A stretch of DNA of 64,000 nucleotides from Chamaea fasciata (taxonomy: Eukaryota; Chordata; Aves; Passeriformes; Sylviidae): NCBI GenBank assembly GCA_029207755.1, contig JARCOQ010000006.1, forward strand, positions 72,328,093 to 72,392,092. The letters run 5' to 3'. Positions 1 through 10,182 of the stretch are shown here, piece after piece. The position numbers and the translations under genes were made by a program. The notes under the pieces were generated by a model. The model searched no databases and was not told the origin of the DNA. It saw nothing but the letters and a program-made list of their open reading frames with translations. Each line of letters starts with the position of its first letter. The stretch's first letter is position 1.

Positions 1-936
1 ATGGGTACAGCTTCATCATTCTCATCAAATCAGCCCTAATGCCTCTGGGCAGTAAAAGTCCATTGACTTCAGTGGTTACAATATCAAAGCCAACAAGAGC
101 ACATCATTTGTATTGGAAGTAGCTCACTTGTATGAATAGAACGAAGTCTAAGCACTGGAGGAAGTCTCAGTCCTGAAGCTTGCTTTTCAGAAGAGGCTGT
201 TTAAATAACATTTATTTTCTCAATACAGGCTAACCGAAAAGTCAAGAGGCCCAAAATTTCCTATTCATTGTTTTCCCCAGCAGTAACAAGAAGTGGTCTG
301 AGGGCCAGGGATAGAGAAGTCCTTATATGATGAAACAATTGCAGGAATTTAACTACAACTTCAAAGGATGAGGAAAGCTGACAAAAAACCCTAAAACAAC
401 TACAACCCAGTTTTCCCTAAAAATGTGACTCACAGAAAAACAAGTGAATTCTGTCACTGCTTAGAAACCTTTTACCTGATGAAGCTGTGGGGGATTGTTT
501 CAGTGCATCTTCCCGGTATAAACAGCCTCTTACTCTTCTCAGTGAAAGCAATTCTGATACTAAGTAGCTTTTTCTTACAGTTTTGCACTTCATTTGGTGT
601 CAGCAAAAGGCCAAATTTGGAAAACTCAATTTCTACTTTAGCCTTCAGCAGTTTGTTCTGACTGAAAAGTGAGAACTTGTGAATTTCAAAATACATAAAT
701 ACTGCAACATTTTTACCCAGTTAAAAAAATAGCTGCGATGTCTAGTTACATGCAGTGAGAAGCAAGCTAGTACACCAAGTAAAATATGATCAAAGATAGA
801 ATGTAAACTTCACTTTGCTTTTTTTTGCGATTAGGCTTTTATTTTAATTGAGTATTGTAGAATAAAGTATGCTTAACAGATTTATCAGCCTTTGTGTGAT
901 TTTTAAGTAGTTCTGAGGATGATCTTGCTTTCCCAG
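1..936 (+). other. NDST3: NDST3 intron (partial)
   Basis: AT-rich sequence upstream of the first NDST3 exon in the window. I checked both strands for the preceding NDST exon and for repeats and saw neither. The open frames here are short and lack codon bias or recognisable protein similarity. Confidence 0.6.
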
Positions 937-1111
937 GTACATGGATTTCTTTCCCACTCCTTCTAATGTCACCACTGACTTCCTCTTTGAGAAAAGTGCC
1001 AACTATTTCCATTCTGAGGAAGCTCCCAAGAGAGCTGCTTCCCTCATCCCCAAGGCCAAGATCATCACCATCCTCATCGACCCGTCCGACCGCGCGTATT
1101 CCTGGTACCAG
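937..1111 (+). CDS. NDST3: NDST3 exon (sulfotransferase domain, first in window)
   Basis: The acceptor is ctttcccag. The first base completes a Trp codon split with the upstream exon, giving [11 protein letters not shown]. The exon encodes the [20 protein letters not shown] segment and ends in [11 protein letters not shown], with donor [20 protein letters not shown] corresponds to the conserved 3'-phosphate-binding region of PAPS sulfotransferases (family knowledge). The preceding exon is not in the window: I found no match to its expected HKGIDW-type end in bases 1-936. Confidence 0.92.
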
Positions 1112-4100
1112 GTACGCACTCGAGACAACGTGGGCCGGCACCGCGCCAGGTTCCCACCCTGAATCCCCTCTGTGTGTCCTCTCAGGATATATCCCTGTAG
1201 TCAGTGACCGTCTGTGATCACCCATGGGCTGAGATATCTGTCATATTTTAAGGGTTAAAATACCAGTAACCACTTTTTCAAGTTATCCGTAATGCGAGCA
1301 TGTAAAAACAATTAATTAATTAATGTTATTAGCACATACAGAAATTAGTATATAGACACAGTGATCTAGTTCATGTTCAAAATACAGGATAGGCTAAGAA
1401 ATTTTTGTCAGTAAGAGCAACCAGTTTTGCCTTGTTTCCCCAGCTTTTGTGGTCTGTAAAGTTCCAGCCATGTCCATTCCTTTACAGCATCAGCGATCCC
1501 ACGAAGACCCCGCAGCTCTGAAATTCAGCTTCTATCAGGTGATCACAGCTGGCCCTCGAGCCCCATCTGAGCTCAGAGCACTCCAGAAGAGATGCCTGGC
1601 ACCTGGATGGTATGCTACCCACATTGAAAGATGGCTCACTTACTTCCCACCTTACCAGGTGAATAAGATTCTTGACATCCCCATCCTAGATATATGTATA
1701 TATATATATATATATCTATGTATATATACTTCCTAGAAATTTACCTTTGTAAAAGTCTTGCCTACTGCCTGCTGATCTCAGGGGTATCCTACAAATTGTT
1801 ATGCTCCTTCTGGTCCTGTGTAAGGTCAAGCCTCAAAAGATGCACATCCTAAGCCCTGAGCATCATGTGATAACAGCAGACCAAGCAGACAGTATCACAT
1901 GATTGGTATCTCCTTGGGAGATTTATTTCTGGAATGGAATTTTGTGACATTGGCAGCGTGTCTGGCACTGCTCCCCACCCAACAGTTAGAGGGAGGTTGG
2001 CTGCAATCCCAACCTTCTGTTTATCCAGGACTCATGTAGCTGAGACAAGTTGGCTGGAGTCTGCACCTTCTGTTTTCCTGGAGTGTGCCAAGGAAGCTCT
2101 GATGCATCTAGCTGCTGTTACTCTCCACATACTCTCTTTTCAGCCAGCCTTGTATCTCTTCATGAGATGCACAATGCTGTAGTATCCTGACTCTCGTATG
2201 AAATTCTCCTCATCGTGTTTTCATCAGCTTTTCTTCACAAGGAACCCATGAATATTGAATAATAGGCATTGTCATGCAGAGTTTGGCCAGATTTTATGTC
2301 CCACAGTGATAGTGAAGAATCAGCCCTGATGGCCTTATGTTTTATCTGGAAAAGTAGTAGCCATTAATATAATTTTTTTTTGGCTGGGCCAGTCTCTCAA
2401 TTTCCTGACAGTATTTCTTATCTTTCTAGATCCTTCACTGCTATTTCTCTGTTGTCACAACAGCTTCCAATGCAATATAATTTCACATTTAATTAAGATG
2501 CTAAATACCCTGCTCCCAGGTCATTAATGATAATGACAATTAAGACTGGGCCCATGATTGTTTCCTGGGGCAGTACTCTCCAGGTGATGAGGAGTTTGGC
2601 AAAGGTGGAAGTTTCAGTTGCAAGCCTGAAATAATGATTTTCAAATTCACCCTCCATTTATTTTCTCTGTTTAGTTGCTCATTATTGATGGACAGCAGCT
2701 GAGAACTGACCCATCTACGGTAATGGATGAAGTACAGAAGTTTCTGGGAGTTTCTCCTCATTATAATTACTCTGAAGCCCTAACGTGAGTTAATTAGTGC
2801 ATCATTTTCACATGTTCCTACGTTGCTAAAATACCAGCTAGTCTGTAAGTCAGCTCACTGCAGAATAAAGCCCTTCACAGTTCTTTGAGCTGTTGGTAGG
2901 GTGAATTGTTCAGATCACAATCCAGGGTTAAATTTTCCGTGAATCATTCACTGAGCCACCTGGCTGTTCCAGAAGTAGATCTCTGACCGACAAAGTGCTG
3001 CTTTGTGAGAATTGCATATGAATTTTGAATGGATCAAAACAAATTTTGCTTCCATAAGTGGAACGTGGAATGCTGCTGTGCAGAAACAGAGAGAGCAAAT
3101 AGAATTAATTTCTCTCTTTTTTTTTGGCATTAGCTGAGAAACAGATTCAGTTACATCAGTCAGGAATCTAACATCCACTCCTTTGGATTCTGACTCCTAG
3201 GTTTGGTTACACACAAATTTTACACCGCACCATGTTTGTTTCAGGTTTGACTCACATAAAGGATTCTGGTGTCAGCTCTTGGAAGAAGGAAAAACCAAGT
3301 GTCTTGGAAAGAGCAAAGGCAGAAAATACCCTCCTATGGATTCTGAGGTAAACCATGATGTTCACTGGCATTGTCTGGGATTCACTTGGCAAATACGGGA
3401 CATGACACAGGCAAAATCATGAGAAGGGAGAGAAGACAAAATTTAGTAGGTGTTAATTATTTGGCTACCTTTCCCTACAGAGGAAATGTTTAAGGTGGCT
3501 GTAGGCTCCACAGATGTTCAGCTCTTTCTTTCAAATGTGAAGATTAAGTCATTAAAAAACAAGAGCAACAAAACCTCCCCACAAATTCCAAAACTTGGTG
3601 CCCCTTAGAAGACTAAACGTGCTGCTCCTGGAGTGCTGTCCCCTTTACCTTATGGACTTAAGCAGCAGAAGTTCCACACTGCAGGTTTCTTCTCAGTCAT
3701 GATCAGAGAGGTGTATTTGTGTGGTCCCTTCTCTTTGAGACTAGTTAGAGAGCTGTGACAAGTAATGCAGACACTCCTATAATCCAGTTTTAAGAGAGGT
3801 TTGGTTCTGTTTCTATGAATTTTATAAAGTTGTATAAAAACCTTCCCCAGAAAAATAGCTCAAATGGGGAAATTTCAATTGGATCAAATGCTGCAGCCTG
3901 TACCCAAGGGCAGTTCAGTCTCCTGTTCTAGCTGGAACTTTCATGTTGATTCTGTCTTGCATTGCCATTTCATTTAGCCTGCCTAAAATGCAAATAAAAA
4001 ACTTACCGTTTGAACAGCAGTAAGAATTAATGTGCCAGATAAGCTTAGACTTTTTCTCCAGTACTTTAAAGTATAAACTTCACATCAGTAGTCATACTGA

Positions 4101-4664
4101 TACAAAACCATTGGGTGAGAAGGATTTTGGTCAGAGATAAGAGAAGACTGTGTTTGTGCAAGCTCTTGTCTTTTTCAGCTCTAAATACTTCTGAAAATGG
4201 GGTTTGCTAACTGATAAAACTCTATATATAAAGATATTTTACAAGCTGTTATTTCAATCACACTGCAATAAAAGTATCTCCATCACCTTCAGTACGATTC
4301 TAAATTTTGTAAAAGGAGAATCAAATTTTGCTTTGACTTTGGTGTCATTTTGGACAACCGTTGTTTCCCTTGAAACTACCTTTCAGAGTTCAGATCCTTG
4401 CATGCGGTAGATAGCATAAAACAATATAAATTGCAAAGGAAGTAAAGTTTTCACACAGGTCAATCCAACTTTGAAACCTCAAATTCACAGCAACTGCAGT
4501 ACAGCCTTTTATTAAATAAAGCCCTCTCCTTTTGTATCCATCAGTGCAGGGCCTTTCTGTCGAGCTACTACAGAGATCACAACGTGGAACTGTCAAAACT
4601 CCTCCACAAACTGGGACAGCCCCTGCCGTCGTGGCTGAGACAGGAGCTACAGAAAGTGAGATAG
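937..4664 (+). CDS. NDST3: Heparan sulfate N-deacetylase/N-sulfotransferase, C-terminal five exons (partial gene)
   Basis: NDST enzymes are Golgi type II membrane proteins that remove acetyl groups from GlcNAc in heparan sulfate and sulfate the freed amine using PAPS. The five exons here (937-1111, 1488-1658, 2675-2784, 3245-3347, 4545-4664) join in phase to encode the last 225 residues, which lie in the sulfotransferase domain. The N-terminal membrane anchor, the deacetylase domain and the PAPS 5'-phosphosulfate loop lie upstream of the window. Visible family hallmarks are [82 protein letters not shown] and the C-terminal [12 protein letters not shown]. All introns are GT-AG. The family is certain. 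The choice of NDST3 over the close paralogue NDST4 rests on resemblance plus the neighbouring SNHG8-like unit, PRSS12 and METTL14, which flank NDST3 in human. Confidence 0.88.
1488..1658 (+). CDS. NDST3: NDST3 exon (sulfotransferase domain)
   Basis: The exon is 171 nt, phase 0 to phase 0, with acceptor tcctttacag and donor CAG|GTGAAT. It encodes [20 protein letters not shown] through [11 protein letters not shown]. The HQR motif and the [11 protein letters not shown] helix are characteristic of the NDST sulfotransferase fold. A TA-rich simple repeat begins about 30 nt after the donor. Confidence 0.93.
1688..1729. repeat. (TA)n-rich simple repeat
   Basis: An alternating T/A microsatellite with occasional TG or TC interruptions, in the NDST3 intron about 30 nt after the donor at 1658. 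Visible directly. Confidence 0.9.
2511..2571 (-). mobile_element. Relic of CR1-type LINE reverse transcriptase
   Basis: Translated on the minus strand, this stretch reads [20 protein letters not shown]. It aligns with the conserved VPQGSVLGPVLFNIFINDL block of CR1 and related non-LTR reverse transcriptases. No longer open frame surrounds it, so it is a degraded internal LINE fragment in the NDST3 intron. The family label CR1 is inferred from avian prevalence; another LINE class is possible. Confidence 0.6.
2675..2784 (+). CDS. NDST3: NDST3 exon (sulfotransferase domain)
   Basis: The acceptor is ttctctgtttag. The product runs [13 protein letters not shown] to [10 protein letters not shown], and the Thr codon is split AC|G across the donor GTGAGT. 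The DGQQLRTDP strand and [10 protein letters not shown] are typical of vertebrate NDSTs. A relic CR1 reverse-transcriptase fragment lies just upstream in the intron on the opposite strand. Confidence 0.93.
3245..3347 (+). CDS. NDST3: NDST3 exon (C-terminal disulfide loop)
   Basis: The acceptor is tttgtttcag. The product is [20 protein letters not shown] followed by [14 protein letters not shown], with donor GAG|GTAAAC. The two Cys residues flanking LLEEGKTK correspond to the conserved disulfide pair of the NDST sulfotransferase domain, and KSKGRKYP is an almost invariant basic motif of the family. Confidence 0.93.
4545..4664 (+). CDS. NDST3: NDST3 terminal coding exon with stop
   Basis: The acceptor is tttgtatccatcag. 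The exon encodes [20 protein letters not shown] and then [19 protein letters not shown], ending at TAG (4662-4664). The first residue reads Cys where mammalian NDST3, as I recall it, has Ser before Arg. A second AG five bases downstream would break the frame, so the first AG is used. The ending matches the usual family C-terminus exactly, so the gene is not truncated at this side. Confidence 0.92.
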   Translation, partial: CRAFLSSYYRDHNVELSKLLHKLGQPLPSWLRQELQKVR

Positions 4665-7600
4665 CATTGAAAAGAGCTTTTTGAAATCTCCTTCCACACT
4701 TCAGTCGTCATACCTGAACTTTCCAGCAGCTACCAGAAGGTCTTGTAAGATATACCTCTTCAAAAAAGTGTAAAGGATAGAAATTATTTCCATATGCTGG
4801 CATGTGGATTGTAAAAATACGTGTGTTCCTTAGAGCTCTGGTGGGCCAAATCTTTCTCATAAACATTTCTGGGCCTGTGGACTTGTGGACTAGTGTGCAC
4901 TTATGTGGAAGTTATTTACAACTGGTATAAGCATCAGAGATACATGACCTGTCCAATTTCACAGTAAATATTCACATTTTTATATATCGGTTTTAAAGTA
5001 TTGTGTCTCATGTAGGTTTTGTAGCCCTTTGTTGCTGGACCACTGGCAGTTTTTCTTAGGATTTGATAGTTGTGTTGCATAGGATAAGATAACTTAATGT
5101 AGCACAAAATGCCCAGAGTACTTCTGCCTTTGGAATCAGCTTGCTAATGCCCAGAGCGTGTGCAAACACAGGGGAGCAGTGCAGTTATCATGTATCATTT
5201 AGCTGTGCATGGCAACAGATGCACCCAGCAACATCTGCAGTCCTCTGGTGGAGAAAGAAAACCACAAACCATCACAGAACCTGTGGTTGTATCCGGTAAC
5301 AACAAACCCTTACAGTGTGGGAAGGGCCTTTGCCTGTAGTTAGTATGTCTGATTTTGTACTGACTGAGATGTGAGTTATCTGAGCAGAAATTTGATTGGG
5401 TATGTGAAGCACGCAAGTTGCAGTATTAGACTTTAAAAATGGTGACCCAAACTCAAGGAAGAGGCTTTCACTCCTGGTTCTGGGAGCAGCCAGATCTGAA
5501 CACTGCACTCTGGGCTTACATTGCTCTGAGTCAGGAGTGACTCCACTGAAATGCACGAAAAACTCCTAAAAAGCAGAAACAGATCCTTACTTTTATTGCC
5601 TTAATTTGCACCACTGTTTTTCCTTAATTTATTTCCTTTTAACCTATGCTTTTTCCCCCTCAACCTCATGAAAATTGTAACATCTTTCTGCAACCTTCAG
5701 ATGACGTCACCTGCAAAAATTACCAGATTTCCAGATGAAAATACCAGTGCTGTTTCCAGATACATTAAACATGTTTGGTATAAAATATTAGGAATAAGCT
5801 TTAGAGGGGACAGAAATAAACACTGTGTGTAGTCATGGTAGAAAATTACACTCAAATCATGAGAAAACACAAATATCTGCCCTTGCAGGCAGATATTTCT
5901 GTGACAGTTCTCAACAAATACATCTCTCAATGCAACAGTTTAGATGTGAGATAAAGTCTAATAATAGTGCTTAGAAGCTGAGGAAGATCATTGGAAACTT
6001 CAGCTAAGTGTGGCCTTAATGCTCCTCACTGAACTTCGGCTCTGAGTGTTTCTAAAGGCATGAAGGGTTAGTGAAAACAAAAAAGAGCTACAGTACTTAA
6101 TGCAAGACTTTATACAGGAGCTCTGTAATGTTTTCATCATTTGTTTCAGGGTGAATACTTAAAAACATGCATCAGATGGTGGAAAAACTTCCTATGTCTC
6201 AGTGCTGTTTTACGACATTTATGTAATCACGCAATTTAACTTGCAAGGTAATGGGATGGAAACCAGTCTGTTATTCCCTAAATAGAAAACAAATGTTGAG
6301 AGCCTTACTGTACCTCTAACTGGTAATCTTTATTATTTATTGATTTTATCTATGTAATACGTGGTTTTGATAGGCCTGTAAAGAAAAAAATCTAGACAAA
6401 TTTGCTGTATATACCAATATTCTTTACGCAGCACAGTTTTGCTAAGGGAATATGCATGATTAAGGATGAGGACCTACTAGAGTAGACATTTTTTAAGATG
6501 AACATTTCTATTATTTATTAGAATGAGAATTTCATTTCACTTTAAATATTCGGTCATATGGATTTGTCTCAAGAGCTGACTTGTCTTAAAGTACTTCTTA
6601 TTTGATAAAAGAAACACTCTGGATTCTGAACATCTGTAAAAGCAAATACTCTGCATGCTATGGACAGCTCGTGCATCCTGCAAGCATCCATATAGATTTG
6701 CTACAGTTAAATTGAATAACTGGAGAAAATACCTGGGGGTTTCATCCTGTCATGATTGATTTTACTCTTGATACAACCTGGTGTAGCATCACTCAAATGT
6801 TTTAAAAATGCAGGGATTGCACATAGCTCCTGTTGTGCGTTGCTGCCTCAGTTATTCCATGTTCTTCAGTGGAACAGCATTATAAAATAAAGGAAGATGG
6901 GAAAAACCTTGGGCACTGTCAAGTGCCTGATGTTTTCAGGGTGAGAACACAGACTGAGTGCCTCCTACATGCAGGAGGAATGGCCTTCAGCCACATTCCT
7001 ACTTCATTCTTTGTTTTAAAGAATTCTCTCTCTGTCTTCTTGCCCTGGGAAAGCAAGGCCCTGACAGATTGAGAATGAGTGGGCAGTCAAGGACAGAGTG
7101 GTGACATTGGTCACATTGTCCCCTGGGGAATTTCACAGCCCATCTGTGGTCACCATGAGGCGCTGGGACAATAAATCTTCCACATGCACAGCCTTGGCCT
7201 TGGGTGGATTATTAGTTGTGTGTAAAAGGATGGTATGAAGCCCTGGGGGGTTTTATTCTAGAACTATTCTATTGAAATGTGTCCCCACATTTAACAGGAG
7301 CCTTTGAAAAGCACTTCTAACATGCAGCTCACTTGGTGAAGGAGGAGGATGAGCACAGGCACGAAGGTGAAGGCGGCAGCTGGGTGCAGTCAGGGGATGC
7401 ACATGAGTACAGCTGAGTAACCAGGTCATACCACACCAGTTACCTGACCAAGTGTAACCTCTTCTGTTCACAGCTTACCTGCAATCAGTGTTTGATTTCC
7501 AGAAGTACACTATCAGTATTAATCACCTTAAAAAGCCAGATTTGTTACAACGATTCTGTTTGCTCATCCAAGTCAGATGTTCCGTTGTGGCTGGTAACAC

Positions 7601-9134
7601 AGCCATGGTTTCTGTTCCCCTGGTAGGTAACTGCACAAGCAATTTCTTTACCAACTGCTTGATTTTGTGAGCTTCATCTTCATTTTCATAAACGTGGTTC
7701 TGAAATGTGCTTTCTGCAGACATCAGGGCCATGAAAAAACAATGTGTGGTTCTGAGAAGATATTGACCATTTGGGGGTGTAAACACAGCGCCTGATCTGA
7801 AATCACCTAATTATGTGAGCTACCCTTCCTGAGAATACTGTGACATTTTCCCAGTTCTACTTGTGCAGAAAGAATGAGTTTGAACGATTTGCAGACTATC
7901 TTGTACAGAATATCCTTTTTCATTGCTTAAAAATGTGAAACTTCCTCAGGAAGAAATTAAATAGATATTTCAATGTTTATAGATGTAATACTCTTGTCAT
8001 TCACATTGAATGAAAATTGCTGGAAACATTTTTCTCAGAGTTTTTTTAAATAAAAAAATAGATATTATTCTGATAGTGGCATGGTATTTGAAGTGCAACA
8101 ATAAACTCTGATAAGAAAATGTAGTGCTCTGTGGAAGTGACTTTCATGTTCACAGAAGTTGTTCTTTTCAGGTTGGTTAGCAGCTATTGCAGCTTGATGC
8201 TGAGCTACAACACAATCCAGCAGCACAGGAGCAGCATGAAATGTTTTCAGAAATGAAAAATACTGCTTACTCTTGCTGTGAGTGAATATTGCTGCTTTAT
8301 GCAGCTGCTTGTTTTAGTGCTTTTGCTTCCTGCTTACTTTTTATTTCTTGTGCCAGCACTTGCTAATGCGCTGGAGAAACATCTCCAGAGTTTGCTTTTT
8401 TTAAGACAACAAGGAAAATGTATTCAAATCATTTGCCTTGGGGATTCAATAGTTGTGCCAATGCATCAGCCTACACAGACATGAGAAAAGCTTTCTTTGG
8501 AGAAACCTCTAAAGATGGTATGAATGTCCAAAGCAAAATTCACTGCTATCAACAAATTCAGAACAGAATACAAAATTGTACTTATCTAGCTGGGCAAAAG
8601 CTGCTTAGGAGTGTGGGAGATAGGAAACCTACATTAACAAAATACAGCATTCATTATAGAGAAATGTTGCAATTTAAGTTAAGGAGGCTTAGCTTCTTGT
8701 ATAATCCCCATCTCTATAATCTCTTAAAAAAAAACAGTAAAGTAGTAACAGGTAGTAAGAAAAGGGGAAAGATCCTTCCTACAAATCATTATAATAGCTT
8801 CTTGGCCTCTGTCTTTATCTGTTTTCATATAATGTTTCTTTTCAGTTCTTCCAGTCCACAAATTCCTCGAGCTCGAAGGCAAAAGGCACTTTTTTTTTTT
8901 TTGGTCTCTCCGGGCAACATGGACGGAGAAAGCACAACAGTCAGCAAAGGGCAAATCCCAGGAGCAGGGAAGCGAACAGCTGAAACCAAGGGCCAGGGAA
9001 ACCTGAGTGGAGGAGGAATTCAGACAAAGTGAGGGTGATCATGTGAAAAACATACAAGACTCAAGAGCTTGAGTCTTCCTTGGACTGAGAATGACCCATA
9101 ATAGCTCAATAAGCTGCTGTGGTGTCAAAGTTGC
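4665..9134. other. NDST3 3'UTR and intergenic sequence
   Basis: The NDST3 3'UTR begins at 4665. AATAAA at 5815-5820 is one plausible polyadenylation signal, and later candidates lie near 6885, 8047 and 8101. I cannot tell which is used. The rest is AT-rich with no recognisable gene. The longest frame (8418-9032, + strand, 204 codons) has no recognisable domain and crosses a poly-T tract. Confidence 0.5.
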
Positions 9135-9372
9135 AGGAATTAGGGGAGATTTAGACTTGACATTAGGAAGCATTTCTTCATGGGAAGGTGTTCAGATGCT
9201 GGAGCAGGCTCCCTGGAAAGATGCTCCAAGCCTGTCAGTGTTTTAAAATCACTAGGAAAATGGCTTTAACAACAGGCTTTACCTTCTGGTAGGCCCGGAG
9301 GTAATTGAGCATTTGGACTGTTGATCCTGGTAGGTGCCTCCCAACTGGAATATTCTGTTCTCTTCTGTCCTG
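9135..9372 (+). mobile_element. CR1 LINE 3' end (sense on + strand)
   Basis: The segment carries the CR1 3'-end order: gacattaggaagcatttctt, then gttcagatgctggagcaggc and ccctggaaagatgctcc, ending with aggtgcctcccaactggaat and attctgttctcttctg. These are the usual avian CR1 3'UTR blocks. It is 5'-truncated, as most CR1 copies are, and moderately diverged. It lies just upstream of the SNHG8-like promoter. Confidence 0.85.
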
Positions 9373-9767
9373 CTGTAACTCCAAATTAAGGTGTGGACAT
9401 TCAGCCTAGTGCAGTTGCTTACATGGACTGAAAAAGGAAAACAACCTGTGTTCACCTAGAGGGATGACTTCATTTTTCTAGCACATCTTTCATGACCTCT
9501 GATTTTTATTTTAGTCCATGGTTTTCCAATATCCAGCAGTGTTATTGTAGCATTTAAGGCCCACACCTTATGACTGGACCAAGCATGCACACACGTGTAT
9601 CTACACAGACAAAGCGGCATCGCTGTCTCAATCAGCCGAAGGTCTCTCCCTAAGCCGCTTCCCTCCGGGGACGCTACTCGCTATCTTCGGGAAGGAGCGG
9701 GAATGACAAGGGGGGAGAGCGACGCCTCCCATTTCCCGCCGCGCCTTCCCCGTGCGGCCGAGCTCAG

Positions 9768-9779
9768 TGCGCGTGCGCG
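9768..9779. promoter_or_regulatory. NRF1-type binding site
   Basis: TGCGCGTGCGCG is, on the reverse strand, an exact match to the NRF1 consensus YGCGCAYGCGCR. It lies about 250 bp upstream of the proposed start of the SNHG8-like transcript. The match is seen directly; occupancy is inferred. Confidence 0.6.
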
Positions 9780-10171
9780 CCGTGGCCCCGCCCCGCGCCC
9801 GAAGCGCCGCCCCCAGGCCGGGATCCCGGCCGTGCGCAGTTCCCGCCGGCGGCGCGTGAGGCTGGGCCGCGTGCAGAGGGGGCTCCGCGTGCGCGGGCCG
9901 TTGGCGCTGCGGGGGCTCCGCGCGGGCCGGCGCGCGGCGCGCCCGTTGGCGCTGAGGGGGCGCGCGGAGGGGAAGAGTGAGGGTGAAGCGGCAGTGGCGG
10001 CGCTCGCGGATCGGGCGCCTTCTCCACGGCGGCAGAGGAGCGCAGCGGAGCGGACAGAAGGTAGGCTGCACGAAAGGGTAATACAGATACATTGTAACAT
10101 GGAGGACGGGTAGGAGCCGGGCACCGGCCGCGCGGGGCCGAGTCCCACGGGAGGGACGGAGACAGGAACGG

Positions 10172-10182
10172 AAAATGGCGGC
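10172..10182 (+). promoter_or_regulatory. YY1-type binding site
   Basis: AAAATGGCGGC matches the YY1 consensus AAnATGGCGGC. It lies just inside the first intron of the SNHG8-like unit, a common location for YY1 sites in housekeeping and translation-related promoters. Confidence 0.55.

Noticed and set aside
8418..9032. 204-codon open frame on the + strand
   Set aside because: No recognisable domain or homologue. It runs through a poly-T tract and has no splice or promoter context. Probably a chance frame, although its length is above average for this AT-rich sequence.
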